Source: RHLJ01 sp965242845 (GTDB lineage Bacteria > Bacteroidota > Rhodothermia > Balneolales > Balneolaceae). From it: DNA of 64,000 nucleotides. Location: the NCBI GenBank assembly GCA_965242845.1, contig CBDETC010000003.1, positions 868,001 through 932,000 of the forward strand, written 5' to 3'. The notes under the pieces are model-generated. The model did not search any database. It saw nothing but the letters and a program-made list of their open reading frames with translations, and had not been told where the DNA came from. Position numbers and translations under genes: made by a program. Below, one piece after another: positions 10,052 through 19,938 of the stretch. Every line of letters starts with the position of its first letter. The first letter of the stretch is position 1.

Positions 10052-12424
10052 TTATTCAGACTTTAAACTGTCCACAGGGTTAGCAAGAGCCGCTTTAACA
10101 GATTGAAAGCCGATGGTGGCAAAAGCAATCACTATAGCAGCTAATCCGCTTATTATGAATATCCATGGAGTAATATCGATCTTGTAGGCGTAGTCCTGAA
10201 GCCATGTATTCATCAGATACCAGGCAATAGGAGAAGCTATGGTAAATCCGAGTAGAATTAGCCATAAGAAATCTTTCGATATTAATCCCAGAATCCGCTG
10301 TATAGAAGCTCCGAGAACTTTTCTGATACCAATTTCTTTTTTCCGCTGCTCAGCAGTGAAAGTGACAAGACCAAATAAACCGAGACAGGCTATAAAAATG
10401 GCAAGCACAGCAAATGAGGTGAATAACTTGAATAGATTTTGTTCCGCCAGATATTCTGCGGCTATTTCCTGATCCATAAAGTTGATCTCAAAAGGAAGGA
10501 ATGGCTCAAACTCAGCCCAAACAGCTTTTAAGGACTCGACGGTATTAGACAGATTAGGAGTATTCAGTTTTACCAGAATCTGGCTAGACCCTTCATCAAT
10601 TAAGTGAACAGCAACAGGTAGAAGAGACGACTTGGGGGAGAAGGTGTGAAAATCCTGAACTACACCGACAATAGTGTATTTAGATTGTCCAAATTCGATT
10701 TCCTTTCCCAAAGCATCAGAACTATTAACCCATCCAAATTCCTCAATAGCCGTTTCGTTAACGAGTACTGCTTTTTCATAATCTGTACTTATATCTCTGG
10801 AGAAATCCCGACCTGCTAATAGTTCTAACTCGAGCGTTGAGATGAAATCATAATCAGTTCTAAATATCTGAAGCGTATTACTTTTTGGACGATGTTCAAC
10901 ATCAGAATCCTCTGAATAGGTTTCGAAATAGATTCCTCCTAGGAAAAGTGGGCCGGTAGTTACTTTTGAGACATCCGGTTGACTTAGTAATTCCTGTTTA
11001 AATGCTTGATAATTACTTCTGAGATCATTCTTAACAGGTAAACTCACTAAAGCCTCTGTGTTAACTCCTATTCCTTTATCCTGTAAGAAATTGAATTGTT
11101 TAGTAACAATGAGGGTGCAAATGATAAGTCCAATTGTGATCACAAATTGGAGTGTCACCAGGCCTTTTCGGAAGAAGATAGCTGCTTTACCGCTTTTGAA
11201 TTCTCCTTTTAACGTACTAACGGGCTTGAATTTAGACAGGTAAAGAGCAGGATAAACTCCAGCTAAAAAAGAAGAGATCAAGGAAATGCCAATCAATCCA
11301 AATAATAACTCCGGGTTACTAAAAAGTTGGATTTGTAATTCTTTTCCGGTGATCTGATTAAAGCCCAGCAGAAGAATTTCCATTAAACCAATTGCCAAGA
11401 GGCTTGAAAGGAATGTGAGTAAAAATGATTCCATCAGGAATTGGTAAACCAACTGGGTTTTTAAAGCACCGGATGCTTTTCGTACCCCAACCTCCATTGA
11501 TCGTAGCGAGGCTCTGGCTGTAGACAGATTCACATAATTGATACATGCGATACAAAGGATAAGTATACCAATGATAGAGAAGATTTTGACATACTTGATA
11601 TTCCCTCTAAGACTGTCATGAACGTAGGTATCTACATGTAAATAAATATCCTGTAATGGTTCAGAGGATAAAGCTTTAAACGACTTTCCATTATCTCCCA
11701 TATTGTTCACAAGGATATCCAGCATTGCCGTATGTAAATCTTCAGCTACAATCCCATCATGAAGCTCCACATAGGTTTTGTAATTAGGGAAAGGAGACCA
11801 GCTGTTAGCTTGTTCCCCCAAGCTCGACATGGATGCTAACATTGAGAAACTGATATGTGAATCAATGGTTCTGGAGCTTGTAATTCCTGTTACTGTATAC
11901 TCTTCGTCTTCTCCAATCAGTAAGGTTTTACCCATAGGGTCTTCGACTCCAAAGTACTTCTCTGCAATTTCATGAGTAATGACGATAGAGTTGGGATTAC
12001 TTAATGCAGTCTCAGGGTCTCCGCTTTCCAATTCAAAAGCGAACATTTCAAAGAAAGATGGATCTGTATACACTAACCCGTCTTCATAAATTCTTTCTTC
12101 TCCTAACTTAACTACGGTTTGTGATTGGTTCTCTATCCGAACCGAGTTCTTTATTCCTGATACACTTTCTAAAGCAACAGAAGAAAAAGCAGAGGGGAAG
12201 TTAAGGTTTGTCTTGAATTGAGGAGCTATCTCATATTCTGCAGAAAGACGATAGATATTGGAATAATTATCATGCTGCTTGTCAAAAGACAGCTCATCCT
12301 GCACATACAAAAAGATGAGCATACTACAGGCTAAACCGACCGTGAGCCCTCCAATATTGATCAGGCTGAATACCTTGTTTTTGTTCAGGTTTCTGATCGC
12401 AATCTTTATGTAGTTTCGAAGCAT
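10052..12424 (-). CDS. MacB/FtsX-type ABC permease, copy 5 of the array (790 aa)
   Basis: First gene of the third unit. The N-terminus is MLRNYIKIAIRNLNKNKVFS. The first coupling motif is RSMEVGVRKASGA, the second RKKEIGIRKVLGA, and the tail is ALANPVDSLKSE. A 145-nt gap upstream carries a clear -24/-12 element and the tandem operator. Topology is as in the other copies: one helix, a large external domain, three helices, then a second repeat of the same layout. Confidence 0.9.
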   Translation of the reverse strand: MLRNYIKIAIRNLNKNKVFSLINIGGLTVGLACSMLIFLYVQDELSFDKQHDNYSNIYRLSAEYEIAPQFKTNLNFPSAFSSVALESVSGIKNSVRIENQSQTVVKLGEERIYEDGLVYTDPSFFEMFAFELESGDPETALSNPNSIVITHEIAEKYFGVEDPMGKTLLIGEDEEYTVTGITSSRTIDSHISFSMLASMSSLGEQANSWSPFPNYKTYVELHDGIVAEDLHTAMLDILVNNMGDNGKSFKALSSEPLQDIYLHVDTYVHDSLRGNIKYVKIFSIIGILILCIACINYVNLSTARASLRSMEVGVRKASGALKTQLVYQFLMESFLLTFLSSLLAIGLMEILLLGFNQITGKELQIQLFSNPELLFGLIGISLISSFLAGVYPALYLSKFKPVSTLKGEFKSGKAAIFFRKGLVTLQFVITIGLIICTLIVTKQFNFLQDKGIGVNTEALVSLPVKNDLRSNYQAFKQELLSQPDVSKVTTGPLFLGGIYFETYSEDSDVEHRPKSNTLQIFRTDYDFISTLELELLAGRDFSRDISTDYEKAVLVNETAIEEFGWVNSSDALGKEIEFGQSKYTIVGVVQDFHTFSPKSSLLPVAVHLIDEGSSQILVKLNTPNLSNTVESLKAVWAEFEPFLPFEINFMDQEIAAEYLAEQNLFKLFTSFAVLAIFIACLGLFGLVTFTAEQRKKEIGIRKVLGASIQRILGLISKDFLWLILLGFTIASPIAWYLMNTWLQDYAYKIDITPWIFIISGLAAIVIAFATIGFQSVKAALANPVDSLKSE

Positions 12425-12458
12425 GATTGAAAGATAAATTGATACTCAGTGGTATCAA

Positions 12459-12474
12459 TTCAACAAGCGTGCCA
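12459..12474 (-). promoter_or_regulatory. sigma-54-like -24/-12 element, unit 3
   Basis: Minus-strand TGGCAC-GCTTG-TTGAA. The -24 half is a perfect consensus. The -12 half is TTGA where TTGC is usual. The start codon of copy 5 lies about 35 nt downstream. The same 16 bases occur in front of copy 3. Confidence 0.72.
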
Positions 12475-12527
12475 AAAGCTTGAAACCATCTTAAATGAGC
12501 TCTAAAGAGCGATTTTTCGGAACCAGA

Positions 12528-12565
12528 TGCACGGTATAGTACACCTGGTGTTCGAAAGTGAACAA
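12528..12565 (-). promoter_or_regulatory. tandem upstream activator sites, unit 3
   Basis: The distal palindrome is GTGTTCG-AAAG-TGAACAA (12548-12565). The proximal degenerate copy is TGCACG-GTAT-AGTACA (12528-12543), 21 bp closer to the promoter. The site lies only 4 nt from the stop codon of copy 4. Its flank ACACCTGGTGT is itself a perfect short palindrome, shared with unit 2. Confidence 0.68.
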
Positions 12566-12569
12566 TAGT

Positions 12570-14951
12570 TTATTCGCTCTTTAAGCTATCAACCGGGTTA
12601 GCTAAAGCGGCTTTAATAGACTGTCCGCTAACGGTTAAAAAGGCGATAGCTATTCCAAGGATGGCGCTAATCACAAATACCGCTATTCCGACTTCAATGC
12701 GGTACGCAAAATTGGTTAGCCATTTTTCCATTGCAAACCAGGCAATAGGAGCTCCAATAAGGAAACCAATGCCCACTAGTTTTAAGAAATCGGTGGATAA
12801 CAGAGCGACAATATTGGTTACTGAGGCGCCCAGTACTTTGCGGATTCCAATCTCTTTGGCTTTTCGCTCTATCAAGAAAGAAGAGAGTCCAATAAGTCCC
12901 ATACAGGCAATAAAAATTGCAAGGCTGGAAAATAGAGTGAGGAGGTTTCTTGACTCAATCTCATTCTGATACAATTGATTTAGCTGCTGGTCGAGAAACT
13001 CAAATTCAAATGGGCGATGGGGGGCAACGTCATCCCAAACCCCTTCGATAGCTGCTAGTGATTGCTGGGTGCTATTTGGTGCTATTTTAATGAGCAGGTA
13101 ATTATACATGCTGGAATTCATGAATAGAGCTAAAGGACCTACATCATTATGAAGGGAAGCAAAGTTGAAGTCCTTCACTACTCCCACTACTTCTCCTTCG
13201 CGGTTCCCTAATACGTTAAAAGGTTGATTGATTGCCTCTTCAGGCTCCCAACCAAATTCTTTAGCAAGACTTTCATTAATCAGGTAGACATATCCCTGCT
13301 CTAAACTATATCCTGAATTTTGAGGAAAGCCATCTCCAGCAAGAAGTTCAATCCCCATAGTATTTACCAGGTCTTTATCGGCAGCACCAGCTTCTGTATC
13401 TACAGTTTCTTGTCCAGGAGTATGTTCTGCAGAATACCCTCCCCAAACCTTACCAGGTATATTGGACATATAGGTAGCACTTAGAACTCCAGGCTGGCGA
13501 AGAATCTCAGATTTTAAAAGGTCTTGTTTTGGACTCAACGTTCGGTCTCTGGCAGGTAATACAATCACAGATTCTTTATCAAAACCGAGGTTCGCAGATA
13601 TTACAAAGTCAGTTTGCTTATAAATGACAAAGGTGCTAATGATTAAAAAGGTGGAAATCGCAAATTGAGATACTACCAATCCTTTTCGCAATAATGAGTT
13701 GGAAGACTGATTCCCTACCATTCCTTTTAGAACAGTAAGAGGTTTGAAGGATGAGAGCAGGATTGCGGGGTAGCTGCCTGCAAGTATTGCCGTGATAAGT
13801 ATCACACAGGCAATGATAAGCCAGATAGTTGGATCGCTCAATAAGTTCAACTCTATAGAAGTACCTATTAGTGCAAAGAATTCGTCTTTAACTAATTCCA
13901 CCACAACCAGGGCCGTAGCTACCCCAATAAATGTGATGAGTAAAGATTCTCCGAAGAACTGTTTTATCAACTGTCCTCTTAGTGCTCCAATCGCTTTTCT
14001 AATACCTACCTCCATGGCGCGCCTGGATGACCTTGCTGTAGATAGATTTACATAGTTAATTACTGCGATAAGCAGTATTACTATGGCCAGTAATATGAAA
14101 CCATATACCTGATTCAAATCTCCGGTAGGGGCTATTGCAAACTCAGTACTTGAACTCAGGTAAATGTCTCCGAGTGGTACGAGTGTTAAATCTATATCTC
14201 TTTGCTCTTTAATATTCGCTTCAACAAAAGCATTAATCTTTTCCTGTAATGGCGCTATCTGATTAGAAGAAGAAAGAGACAGGTAAGTAAAAAAGTTAGC
14301 CGATCTAATTTCACTATCTGAAAGTTGCGACCAACGTGACAGCGTATTTAATGAACCCAGATAATCAAAGCTGAAATGAGAGTTAGAAGGAACGTCCTCC
14401 ATCACACCTGTTACTTCAAACTCAACTACAGAATTAAAAATCTGAACAGAAACAGTTTTGCCTATAGCCTCCTGGTTTCCGAATAATTTTTCTGCACTTG
14501 ATTGGGTTAGAACGAGAGAGCCAGGCCTTACAAGGGCAGTTGAAGGATTTCCCTGGATGAGGTCAAACGAAAAGATGTCAAAAAAGGAAGAGTCAGAATA
14601 AAAGAAACTCGTTTCCTGGAACCGCTGATCACCCACAGTTACCACAACAGGGTTATATCGGGTTGGTTCATACAGGCGTACCCAATGCTCAATCTCAGGT
14701 GCTATCTCAGACATAGAGGGGGCGACCATGGAGGGAGTAACTGCCATAGGGCCGTCTTCATCCGCCATGTTTACCGTTACAATTCGATCTGCTTCTTCAT
14801 GAAAAAGGTCGTAGCTCAATTCATGTCTAACAAAAGTCAATATCAGGAGGCATAGCGTAATACCTGTTGCCAGCCCCAGAATATTGATCACCGAGAAGGA
14901 TTTATACTTGAATAGATTACGAAGAGCAATTTTGAAATAATTTTTGAGCAT
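12570..14951 (-). CDS. MacB/FtsX-type ABC permease, copy 4 of the array (793 aa)
   Basis: Second gene of the second unit, only 18 nt after copy 3. The N-terminus is MLKNYFKIALRNLFKYKSFS. The first coupling motif is RAMEVGIRKAIGA, the second KAKEIGIRKVLGA, and the tail is ALANPVDSLKSE. The external loops carry no cysteine pair or other marker that suggests a ligand. The gene ends directly beside the operator of unit 3, so transcription through it runs across the next unit's activator sites. Confidence 0.9.
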   Translation of the reverse strand: MLKNYFKIALRNLFKYKSFSVINILGLATGITLCLLILTFVRHELSYDLFHEEADRIVTVNMADEDGPMAVTPSMVAPSMSEIAPEIEHWVRLYEPTRYNPVVVTVGDQRFQETSFFYSDSSFFDIFSFDLIQGNPSTALVRPGSLVLTQSSAEKLFGNQEAIGKTVSVQIFNSVVEFEVTGVMEDVPSNSHFSFDYLGSLNTLSRWSQLSDSEIRSANFFTYLSLSSSNQIAPLQEKINAFVEANIKEQRDIDLTLVPLGDIYLSSSTEFAIAPTGDLNQVYGFILLAIVILLIAVINYVNLSTARSSRRAMEVGIRKAIGALRGQLIKQFFGESLLITFIGVATALVVVELVKDEFFALIGTSIELNLLSDPTIWLIIACVILITAILAGSYPAILLSSFKPLTVLKGMVGNQSSNSLLRKGLVVSQFAISTFLIISTFVIYKQTDFVISANLGFDKESVIVLPARDRTLSPKQDLLKSEILRQPGVLSATYMSNIPGKVWGGYSAEHTPGQETVDTEAGAADKDLVNTMGIELLAGDGFPQNSGYSLEQGYVYLINESLAKEFGWEPEEAINQPFNVLGNREGEVVGVVKDFNFASLHNDVGPLALFMNSSMYNYLLIKIAPNSTQQSLAAIEGVWDDVAPHRPFEFEFLDQQLNQLYQNEIESRNLLTLFSSLAIFIACMGLIGLSSFLIERKAKEIGIRKVLGASVTNIVALLSTDFLKLVGIGFLIGAPIAWFAMEKWLTNFAYRIEVGIAVFVISAILGIAIAFLTVSGQSIKAALANPVDSLKSE

Positions 14952-14969
14952 TGTCCTGGAGTTAAATTG

Positions 14970-17354
14970 TTATTCGTTTTTAAGGCTATCGACCGGATCT
15001 GCCGTAGCGGCTTTTACTGATTGCCAGCTTGTTGTAATTGCAGCAATAAGAAAAGCGACAAAACCGGTTACGAGAAAAACTCCAATACCTACTTCGGTTC
15101 TGTAAGAGAAGCTATTTAACCATGAGTTCATTGCATACCACGAAAACGGGATACCGATTATAAAACCTACAAGCACGAGTTTAAGGAAGTCGTAAGAAAA
15201 AAGGGTTATGATATTAGCAACACTTGCTCCGAGAACTTTCCGAATTCCAATTTCTTTAGTCCGTAACTCTGCCGAAAAGAATGAAAGTCCTAATAGCCCC
15301 ATACAGGATACAAGAATTCCAATAAGTGCAAAGAAAGTGAACACGGTACCTAGTTTTTTATCGGTCTCATACAGGCGATCCATCTGGTCATCTAAAAAAC
15401 CATAGTCTAGCGCAATACTCGAACCTGTACTTTCCCAGGTGTCCTGAAGGTAGCTTAATAGGCCGCTTAGCTGATTTTCGTCATACCGTACAACGAGTAC
15501 TTCTCCTCCTGAGAAACTGCTGCTAGGTGTTAGAATAGAAGTTATAATTACCGGAGTAATATTCGTTCGCAATGATTGGAAATGGAAATCTTCTACCACA
15601 CCAATGACTCTACTTTCACCTGCCAGGGTTTCACCAATTGCTTCGTTTGGATCTACCCATCCCATACTTCGTTGCATAGCTTGATTTATGACAACAGCAT
15701 CTTTGTGGTCGTCAGCTCGGTCTTCTTCAAAATAGCGGCCAGCTATAAGTTCTATTTCCATAGTACGAGCAAATGCGTCATCGGTAGCAAGTATATGAGC
15801 ACTTATTTCTTCATCGGGTCTTTTCGGATCATACTTATCGCTAATAGAAAAGTAGAAACGGCCTGGAATACCATTCGAATAAGAAGTTGCCTGTACGGCC
15901 TGATGATTTTCAACTTCATCTATAAATGCCTGTTTATCATCGATAGCATCAAGGGGTATATAAAGAGCATTATCTTTATTGAAACCTAAATCTTTGGTTA
16001 ACAGGAAATCCATCTGGTTTAATACAACCAGGGTACACACGATAAGTACACTGGATATTCCAAACTGGAATACAACGAGTACTTTTCGAAGGCTTACACC
16101 TCCAACTTTGTTTACAGAATTTCCTTTTAACACCGAGGAAGTATTGAATCCTGACAAGAAGATTGCTGGATATAAACCAGTTAATATCCCAACACCGATA
16201 GTGATGGCTACCAACAGAAACAGAAAATCATAACTCTCAATCAGGTTTAGACTCAACGACTTATCAAAGAAGTGGTTGAATCCCGGCAGCATTAGCTCAC
16301 TAAGAATGAGTGCCAATCCGAGAGAGAAGAAGGAAAGTAATAGTGACTCTCCAAGAAACTGTTTGATCAGTTGAAACTTGTTTGCTCCTAAAACCTTTCT
16401 CACCCCAATTTCTCTTGCACGTTGCATCCCTTTAGCTGTGGAAAGGTTTATATAATTGATATTGGCCAGTATCAGGATAAGCAGTGCAATAGAAGAGAAA
16501 ATATAGATGTATGTATAATTTCCTTTGAATCCTTCGGCAGCAACTAAATCTGAAAGGTAAAGCTCTGTAATGGGAACAAAGAAGAAGTTTACCCTGGGTG
16601 CATGGAATTCTCCCATATGAGTATCAATAGCCTTGTTGGCAATTAATTCCTGATTAGCTAGTGAGCCTCCATCATCTAGTTTAATGAAGGTATTGTACAT
16701 GCTTATTCCCCAGGAAGCATAATTACCCTTAGTAGATGAAAGTCCTTGAATAGAAAAAACTACATCGAAATCCAGGTAACTATTCTTTTTAGGTTTTTCT
16801 GCAACTCCAGTGACTGTGTATTCCTCAACTCCATATCTGTCTATGGTTAATGTCTTTCCTATGGGGTTTTCATTTGGGAAAAATTGAGCAGCAACTTCCT
16901 CAGTTATAACAACTGTACCTGGGTTCTCTAACAAGTCTTCTGGGTTTCCTGATGCTAATGGGAAATTAAATAGAGAGAAAAAGTCAGGGGTGGAAGCTAT
17001 AGCGGTAAACCCACTTCTGAAATCTATACCATCAAGACTGATCCTAGCTGGATTTGGCGGAGTCATTGTTACATAAGCAGAAGCCCCTGAAACGTCTTCT
17101 ACCGTTGTTCTGCCTAATGGAAATTGGGTGATCGTACTTTTGCTAAAGTCGCCTCCGAATTGTCGCTCAAGCCCTACCAGGTAGATTTGCTCTTTATCAT
17201 TGTGGAAACTGTCGTAACTCATCTCATCCGTTACAAAGAGCAAAATCATAATGAAACAGGTTAGCCCAATTGACAAACCAAAAACATTAATCAGTGAGTA
17301 AAACTTATTAGACTTGAAATTTCTGAGAGCAATTTTGAAGTAGTTTTTAAGCAT
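14970..17354 (-). CDS. MacB/FtsX-type ABC permease, copy 3 of the array (794 aa)
   Basis: First gene of the second unit. The N-terminus is MLKNYFKIALRNFKSNKFYS. The first coupling motif is RAREIGVRKVLGA and the second RTKEIGIRKVLGA, so both halves carry near-identical coupling motifs here. The tail is ATADPVDSLKNE, with D in place of the usual N. The 145-nt upstream gap is the same length as that in front of copy 5 and has near-identical control elements. Confidence 0.9.
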   Translation of the reverse strand: MLKNYFKIALRNFKSNKFYSLINVFGLSIGLTCFIMILLFVTDEMSYDSFHNDKEQIYLVGLERQFGGDFSKSTITQFPLGRTTVEDVSGASAYVTMTPPNPARISLDGIDFRSGFTAIASTPDFFSLFNFPLASGNPEDLLENPGTVVITEEVAAQFFPNENPIGKTLTIDRYGVEEYTVTGVAEKPKKNSYLDFDVVFSIQGLSSTKGNYASWGISMYNTFIKLDDGGSLANQELIANKAIDTHMGEFHAPRVNFFFVPITELYLSDLVAAEGFKGNYTYIYIFSSIALLILILANINYINLSTAKGMQRAREIGVRKVLGANKFQLIKQFLGESLLLSFFSLGLALILSELMLPGFNHFFDKSLSLNLIESYDFLFLLVAITIGVGILTGLYPAIFLSGFNTSSVLKGNSVNKVGGVSLRKVLVVFQFGISSVLIVCTLVVLNQMDFLLTKDLGFNKDNALYIPLDAIDDKQAFIDEVENHQAVQATSYSNGIPGRFYFSISDKYDPKRPDEEISAHILATDDAFARTMEIELIAGRYFEEDRADDHKDAVVINQAMQRSMGWVDPNEAIGETLAGESRVIGVVEDFHFQSLRTNITPVIITSILTPSSSFSGGEVLVVRYDENQLSGLLSYLQDTWESTGSSIALDYGFLDDQMDRLYETDKKLGTVFTFFALIGILVSCMGLLGLSFFSAELRTKEIGIRKVLGASVANIITLFSYDFLKLVLVGFIIGIPFSWYAMNSWLNSFSYRTEVGIGVFLVTGFVAFLIAAITTSWQSVKAATADPVDSLKNE

Positions 17355-17388
17355 GATTGTACCAGTAAATAGTATTTGGGAATACTAT

Positions 17389-17404
17389 TTCAACAAGCGT
17401 GCCA
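17389..17404 (-). promoter_or_regulatory. sigma-54-like -24/-12 element, unit 2
   Basis: Minus-strand TGGCAC-GCTTG-TTGAA, identical over all 16 bases to the element at 12459-12474. The distance to the copy 3 start codon is about 35 nt, as in unit 3. Confidence 0.72.
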
Positions 17405-17457
17405 AAAACGAGAGATAGGCTTTAACGTACTAAAATGAGCGATTTCTTGAAACCAGA

Positions 17458-17495
17458 TGCACGTTATGATACACCTGGTGTTCGAAAGTGAACAA
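17458..17495 (-). promoter_or_regulatory. tandem upstream activator sites, unit 2
   Basis: The distal palindrome is GTGTTCG-AAAG-TGAACAA (17478-17495), identical to that of unit 3. The proximal degenerate copy is TGCACG-TTAT-GATACA (17458-17473), again 21 bp nearer the promoter. It lies 4 nt from the stop codon of copy 2. Confidence 0.68.
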
Positions 17496-17499
17496 TAGC

Positions 17500-19914
17500 C
17501 TATTCGTTCTTTAAACTATCTACCGGATTGGCGAGGGCGGCCTGAATTGCTTTGCCCGAAACGGTTCCCAATGCAATAAGCAATGCTAAACCTCCAGCCA
17601 AGAGGAAAATCCAGACATTTAATGAGGTAGCATAGGCGAAGTTTGCCAGCCATTCATTCATGATATACCATGCAATAGGGGAAGAGATGACAAAGGCGAT
17701 AATCACCAGCTTTAAGAAGTCACTGGAAAGCAACATGGTAATATCTAATACAGTAGCTCCTAATACTTTTCGAACCCCAATTTCTTTGGTTCGGGCAGAA
17801 GCGGTATAAGCCGCCAGGCCAAATAAACCGAGGCAGGCAATGAAGATGGCAAGTAATGCAGATACCTGGAAAAAGTTGCTAAATCGAGCCTCCTGAACAT
17901 ATTGCTGATCATAATTATTCTCTACAAAGAAATACTCGAATGGATTTCCAGGGAAGAAGGCTTCATAAGCTTGTCGTACTTCAGCTATGTTTTGCTCAAA
18001 GTTGGAATTATTAAATTGCATGGTATAGTAACCACTGGAGTTTTGAGGAATAAAAACCATTGGTTCTATTGCTTGCTGGAGCGACGCATGATGGTAATCT
18101 TCTACTACACCAATAATTCGATACTCATTCTCACCCCAAAAAAGAGAGTTACCTATAGCATCTTCAGCAGAAGAGTATCCTAATTGGATTACAGATTTTT
18201 CATTCACAATTAACTCATTTGAGTCCCAACTCGCATTAATAGCATTTTCATCATAGTTACGACCCGCAGCCAGTGTCAATTCATAAGCTTCAATGTAATA
18301 TTGGTCAATAAACAATATAGCATAGCTCTTCTTTTTTGATTCTTCATCAGAGTTTTGTCCATAAATGCCTGCTGCTGAGAAGTTGTAACCATTGCCAGGA
18401 ACATTATTTGAACCTGAATAGAGATCGATAAAACTGAAATTTGATAATTGATCTTTAAAAGCTTCACCAGATTGGTTTTGACCCTCTTTATTAATGGAAG
18501 CTCCGCGCACTACGATCCTGTTGTCGAGACTCATTCCAAGATCCCTTGTTTGCATAAAGCTGAGTTGATCGGTGAAAACAAAGGTCGCCACAATGAGAAT
18601 GATGGAAATAGAGAACTGGAATACTACCAGAACTCTGCGTAACCGGAGACCTTTTGCAGAGTTCTTGCTACTTCCTTTCAATACTTCGCTTGGACTGAGT
18701 GAGGTAATAACAAAAGCCACATAGCCACCAGCTGCTAACGTACCTGCCAGGAAGTAAAGAGTTCCAAACAACCAAACATTTTGTCGATTCAACAACTCAA
18801 TAGACAGTTCTCGATTAATAAGTTGATTGAAAAAAGGTTGAAGTAATTCAACAACAGCAATGGACATGGCTAGTCCCAAAAGTGAAAAAAGGAATGTTTC
18901 GGTCAGAAACTGTCCCATCAATTGGAGTTTAGAAGCGCCTGATGTTTGCTGAATACCTACTTGTTTGGCACGTTCTAATCCTTGTGCTGTAGAAAGATTG
19001 ATGTAGTTTGCCCAACCAATAACCATAATCATGATTCCCACACATAAGATGAGTAGTACTTGTCCCATGCTTCCTGTAGTTGGATTTGGATCGGATACAC
19101 TTCCTCCTAGATGTACTTCACTAAAAGGTTGAAGTGAGAAAGTTATCTCATCATTTGGATTTACCGTTTTTGATAAATCGGTGATGGTTGCCCCGATATC
19201 AATTGGATTCACAGCGTCTTCCAGTATGAGGAAGTGATGAGCAAAACCATTGCTCCAGCCATTGGGATCAGCCCAGCTTCCCTGGTTTTCATTTAAAGTA
19301 GAAAAGGAAAGCATCATATTTGAATTGATACTCGATGCTGCTGGTACGTCTTCAACTACTCCGCTTATGGTAAATTCCTTGTCACCAAATTGGTTGTATA
19401 CAATAAAAACTTCTCCAGCCACATATTCCTGGCCGAACAGTTTAATCGCCAAACTTTTTGTGATAACGGCTGTTCTTGGAGCTGAGAGGTCTCTTTCACC
19501 ATCGATTAGTTCGGTACTAAAAACCTCAAAAAACTCCTGGTCGGTATACATACAGTCGTTTTCACGAAAGGGAGTAGGTTCGTTGAGCGCAGGATTGACT
19601 GCTTCAACAATTCCACTGCAAATGCCATCTGCAAAACGAGTTCCATGCTTCACACCAGGTACATTTTCCTTTACTGCAGGAGCAAGGGCTGGGGGTAGAG
19701 ACTCAGAGATGTTTCCTCTCTGATTTTCTACCAGTACTCTATAAATATCCTCGCTGTTCTCGTGATACTTATTCACGCTAAACTCAAAAGCGACATACTG
19801 TAGAATAAAGATGAATGCGGAGATACCCAGTACTAAGCCAGTGGCAGTGATTGCTGTGGATATTTTTCTTCTCTTAATATTTCTAAATGCGATCTTGAGA
19901 TAGTTCTTAAACAT
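17500..19914 (-). CDS. MacB/FtsX-type ABC permease, copy 2 of the array, atypical (804 aa)
   Basis: The longest and most divergent copy. The first coupling motif reads RAKQVGIQQTSGA, so the charged KEVGxRK core of the other copies is replaced by KQVGIQQ. The second motif, RTKEIGVRKVLGA, is intact. The first external domain has two cysteines (C99 and C121) 22 residues apart, which could form a disulfide outside the cytoplasm. The tail is ALANPVDSLKNE. It follows copy 1 by 24 nt and is the last gene of the first unit, cotranscribed with the ATPase and fusion protein. The altered coupling segment may weaken contact with one ATPase protomer; this is inference. Confidence 0.9.
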   Translation of the reverse strand: MFKNYLKIAFRNIKRRKISTAITATGLVLGISAFIFILQYVAFEFSVNKYHENSEDIYRVLVENQRGNISESLPPALAPAVKENVPGVKHGTRFADGICSGIVEAVNPALNEPTPFRENDCMYTDQEFFEVFSTELIDGERDLSAPRTAVITKSLAIKLFGQEYVAGEVFIVYNQFGDKEFTISGVVEDVPAASSINSNMMLSFSTLNENQGSWADPNGWSNGFAHHFLILEDAVNPIDIGATITDLSKTVNPNDEITFSLQPFSEVHLGGSVSDPNPTTGSMGQVLLILCVGIMIMVIGWANYINLSTAQGLERAKQVGIQQTSGASKLQLMGQFLTETFLFSLLGLAMSIAVVELLQPFFNQLINRELSIELLNRQNVWLFGTLYFLAGTLAAGGYVAFVITSLSPSEVLKGSSKNSAKGLRLRRVLVVFQFSISIILIVATFVFTDQLSFMQTRDLGMSLDNRIVVRGASINKEGQNQSGEAFKDQLSNFSFIDLYSGSNNVPGNGYNFSAAGIYGQNSDEESKKKSYAILFIDQYYIEAYELTLAAGRNYDENAINASWDSNELIVNEKSVIQLGYSSAEDAIGNSLFWGENEYRIIGVVEDYHHASLQQAIEPMVFIPQNSSGYYTMQFNNSNFEQNIAEVRQAYEAFFPGNPFEYFFVENNYDQQYVQEARFSNFFQVSALLAIFIACLGLFGLAAYTASARTKEIGVRKVLGATVLDITMLLSSDFLKLVIIAFVISSPIAWYIMNEWLANFAYATSLNVWIFLLAGGLALLIALGTVSGKAIQAALANPVDSLKNE

Positions 19915-19938
19915 GATGAATGAGTCTTAAATAATTCT

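Noticed and set aside
15576..15989. 137-codon plus-strand open frame
   Set aside because: Antisense to permease copy 3, with no ribosome-binding site or domain; a shadow of the coding strand.
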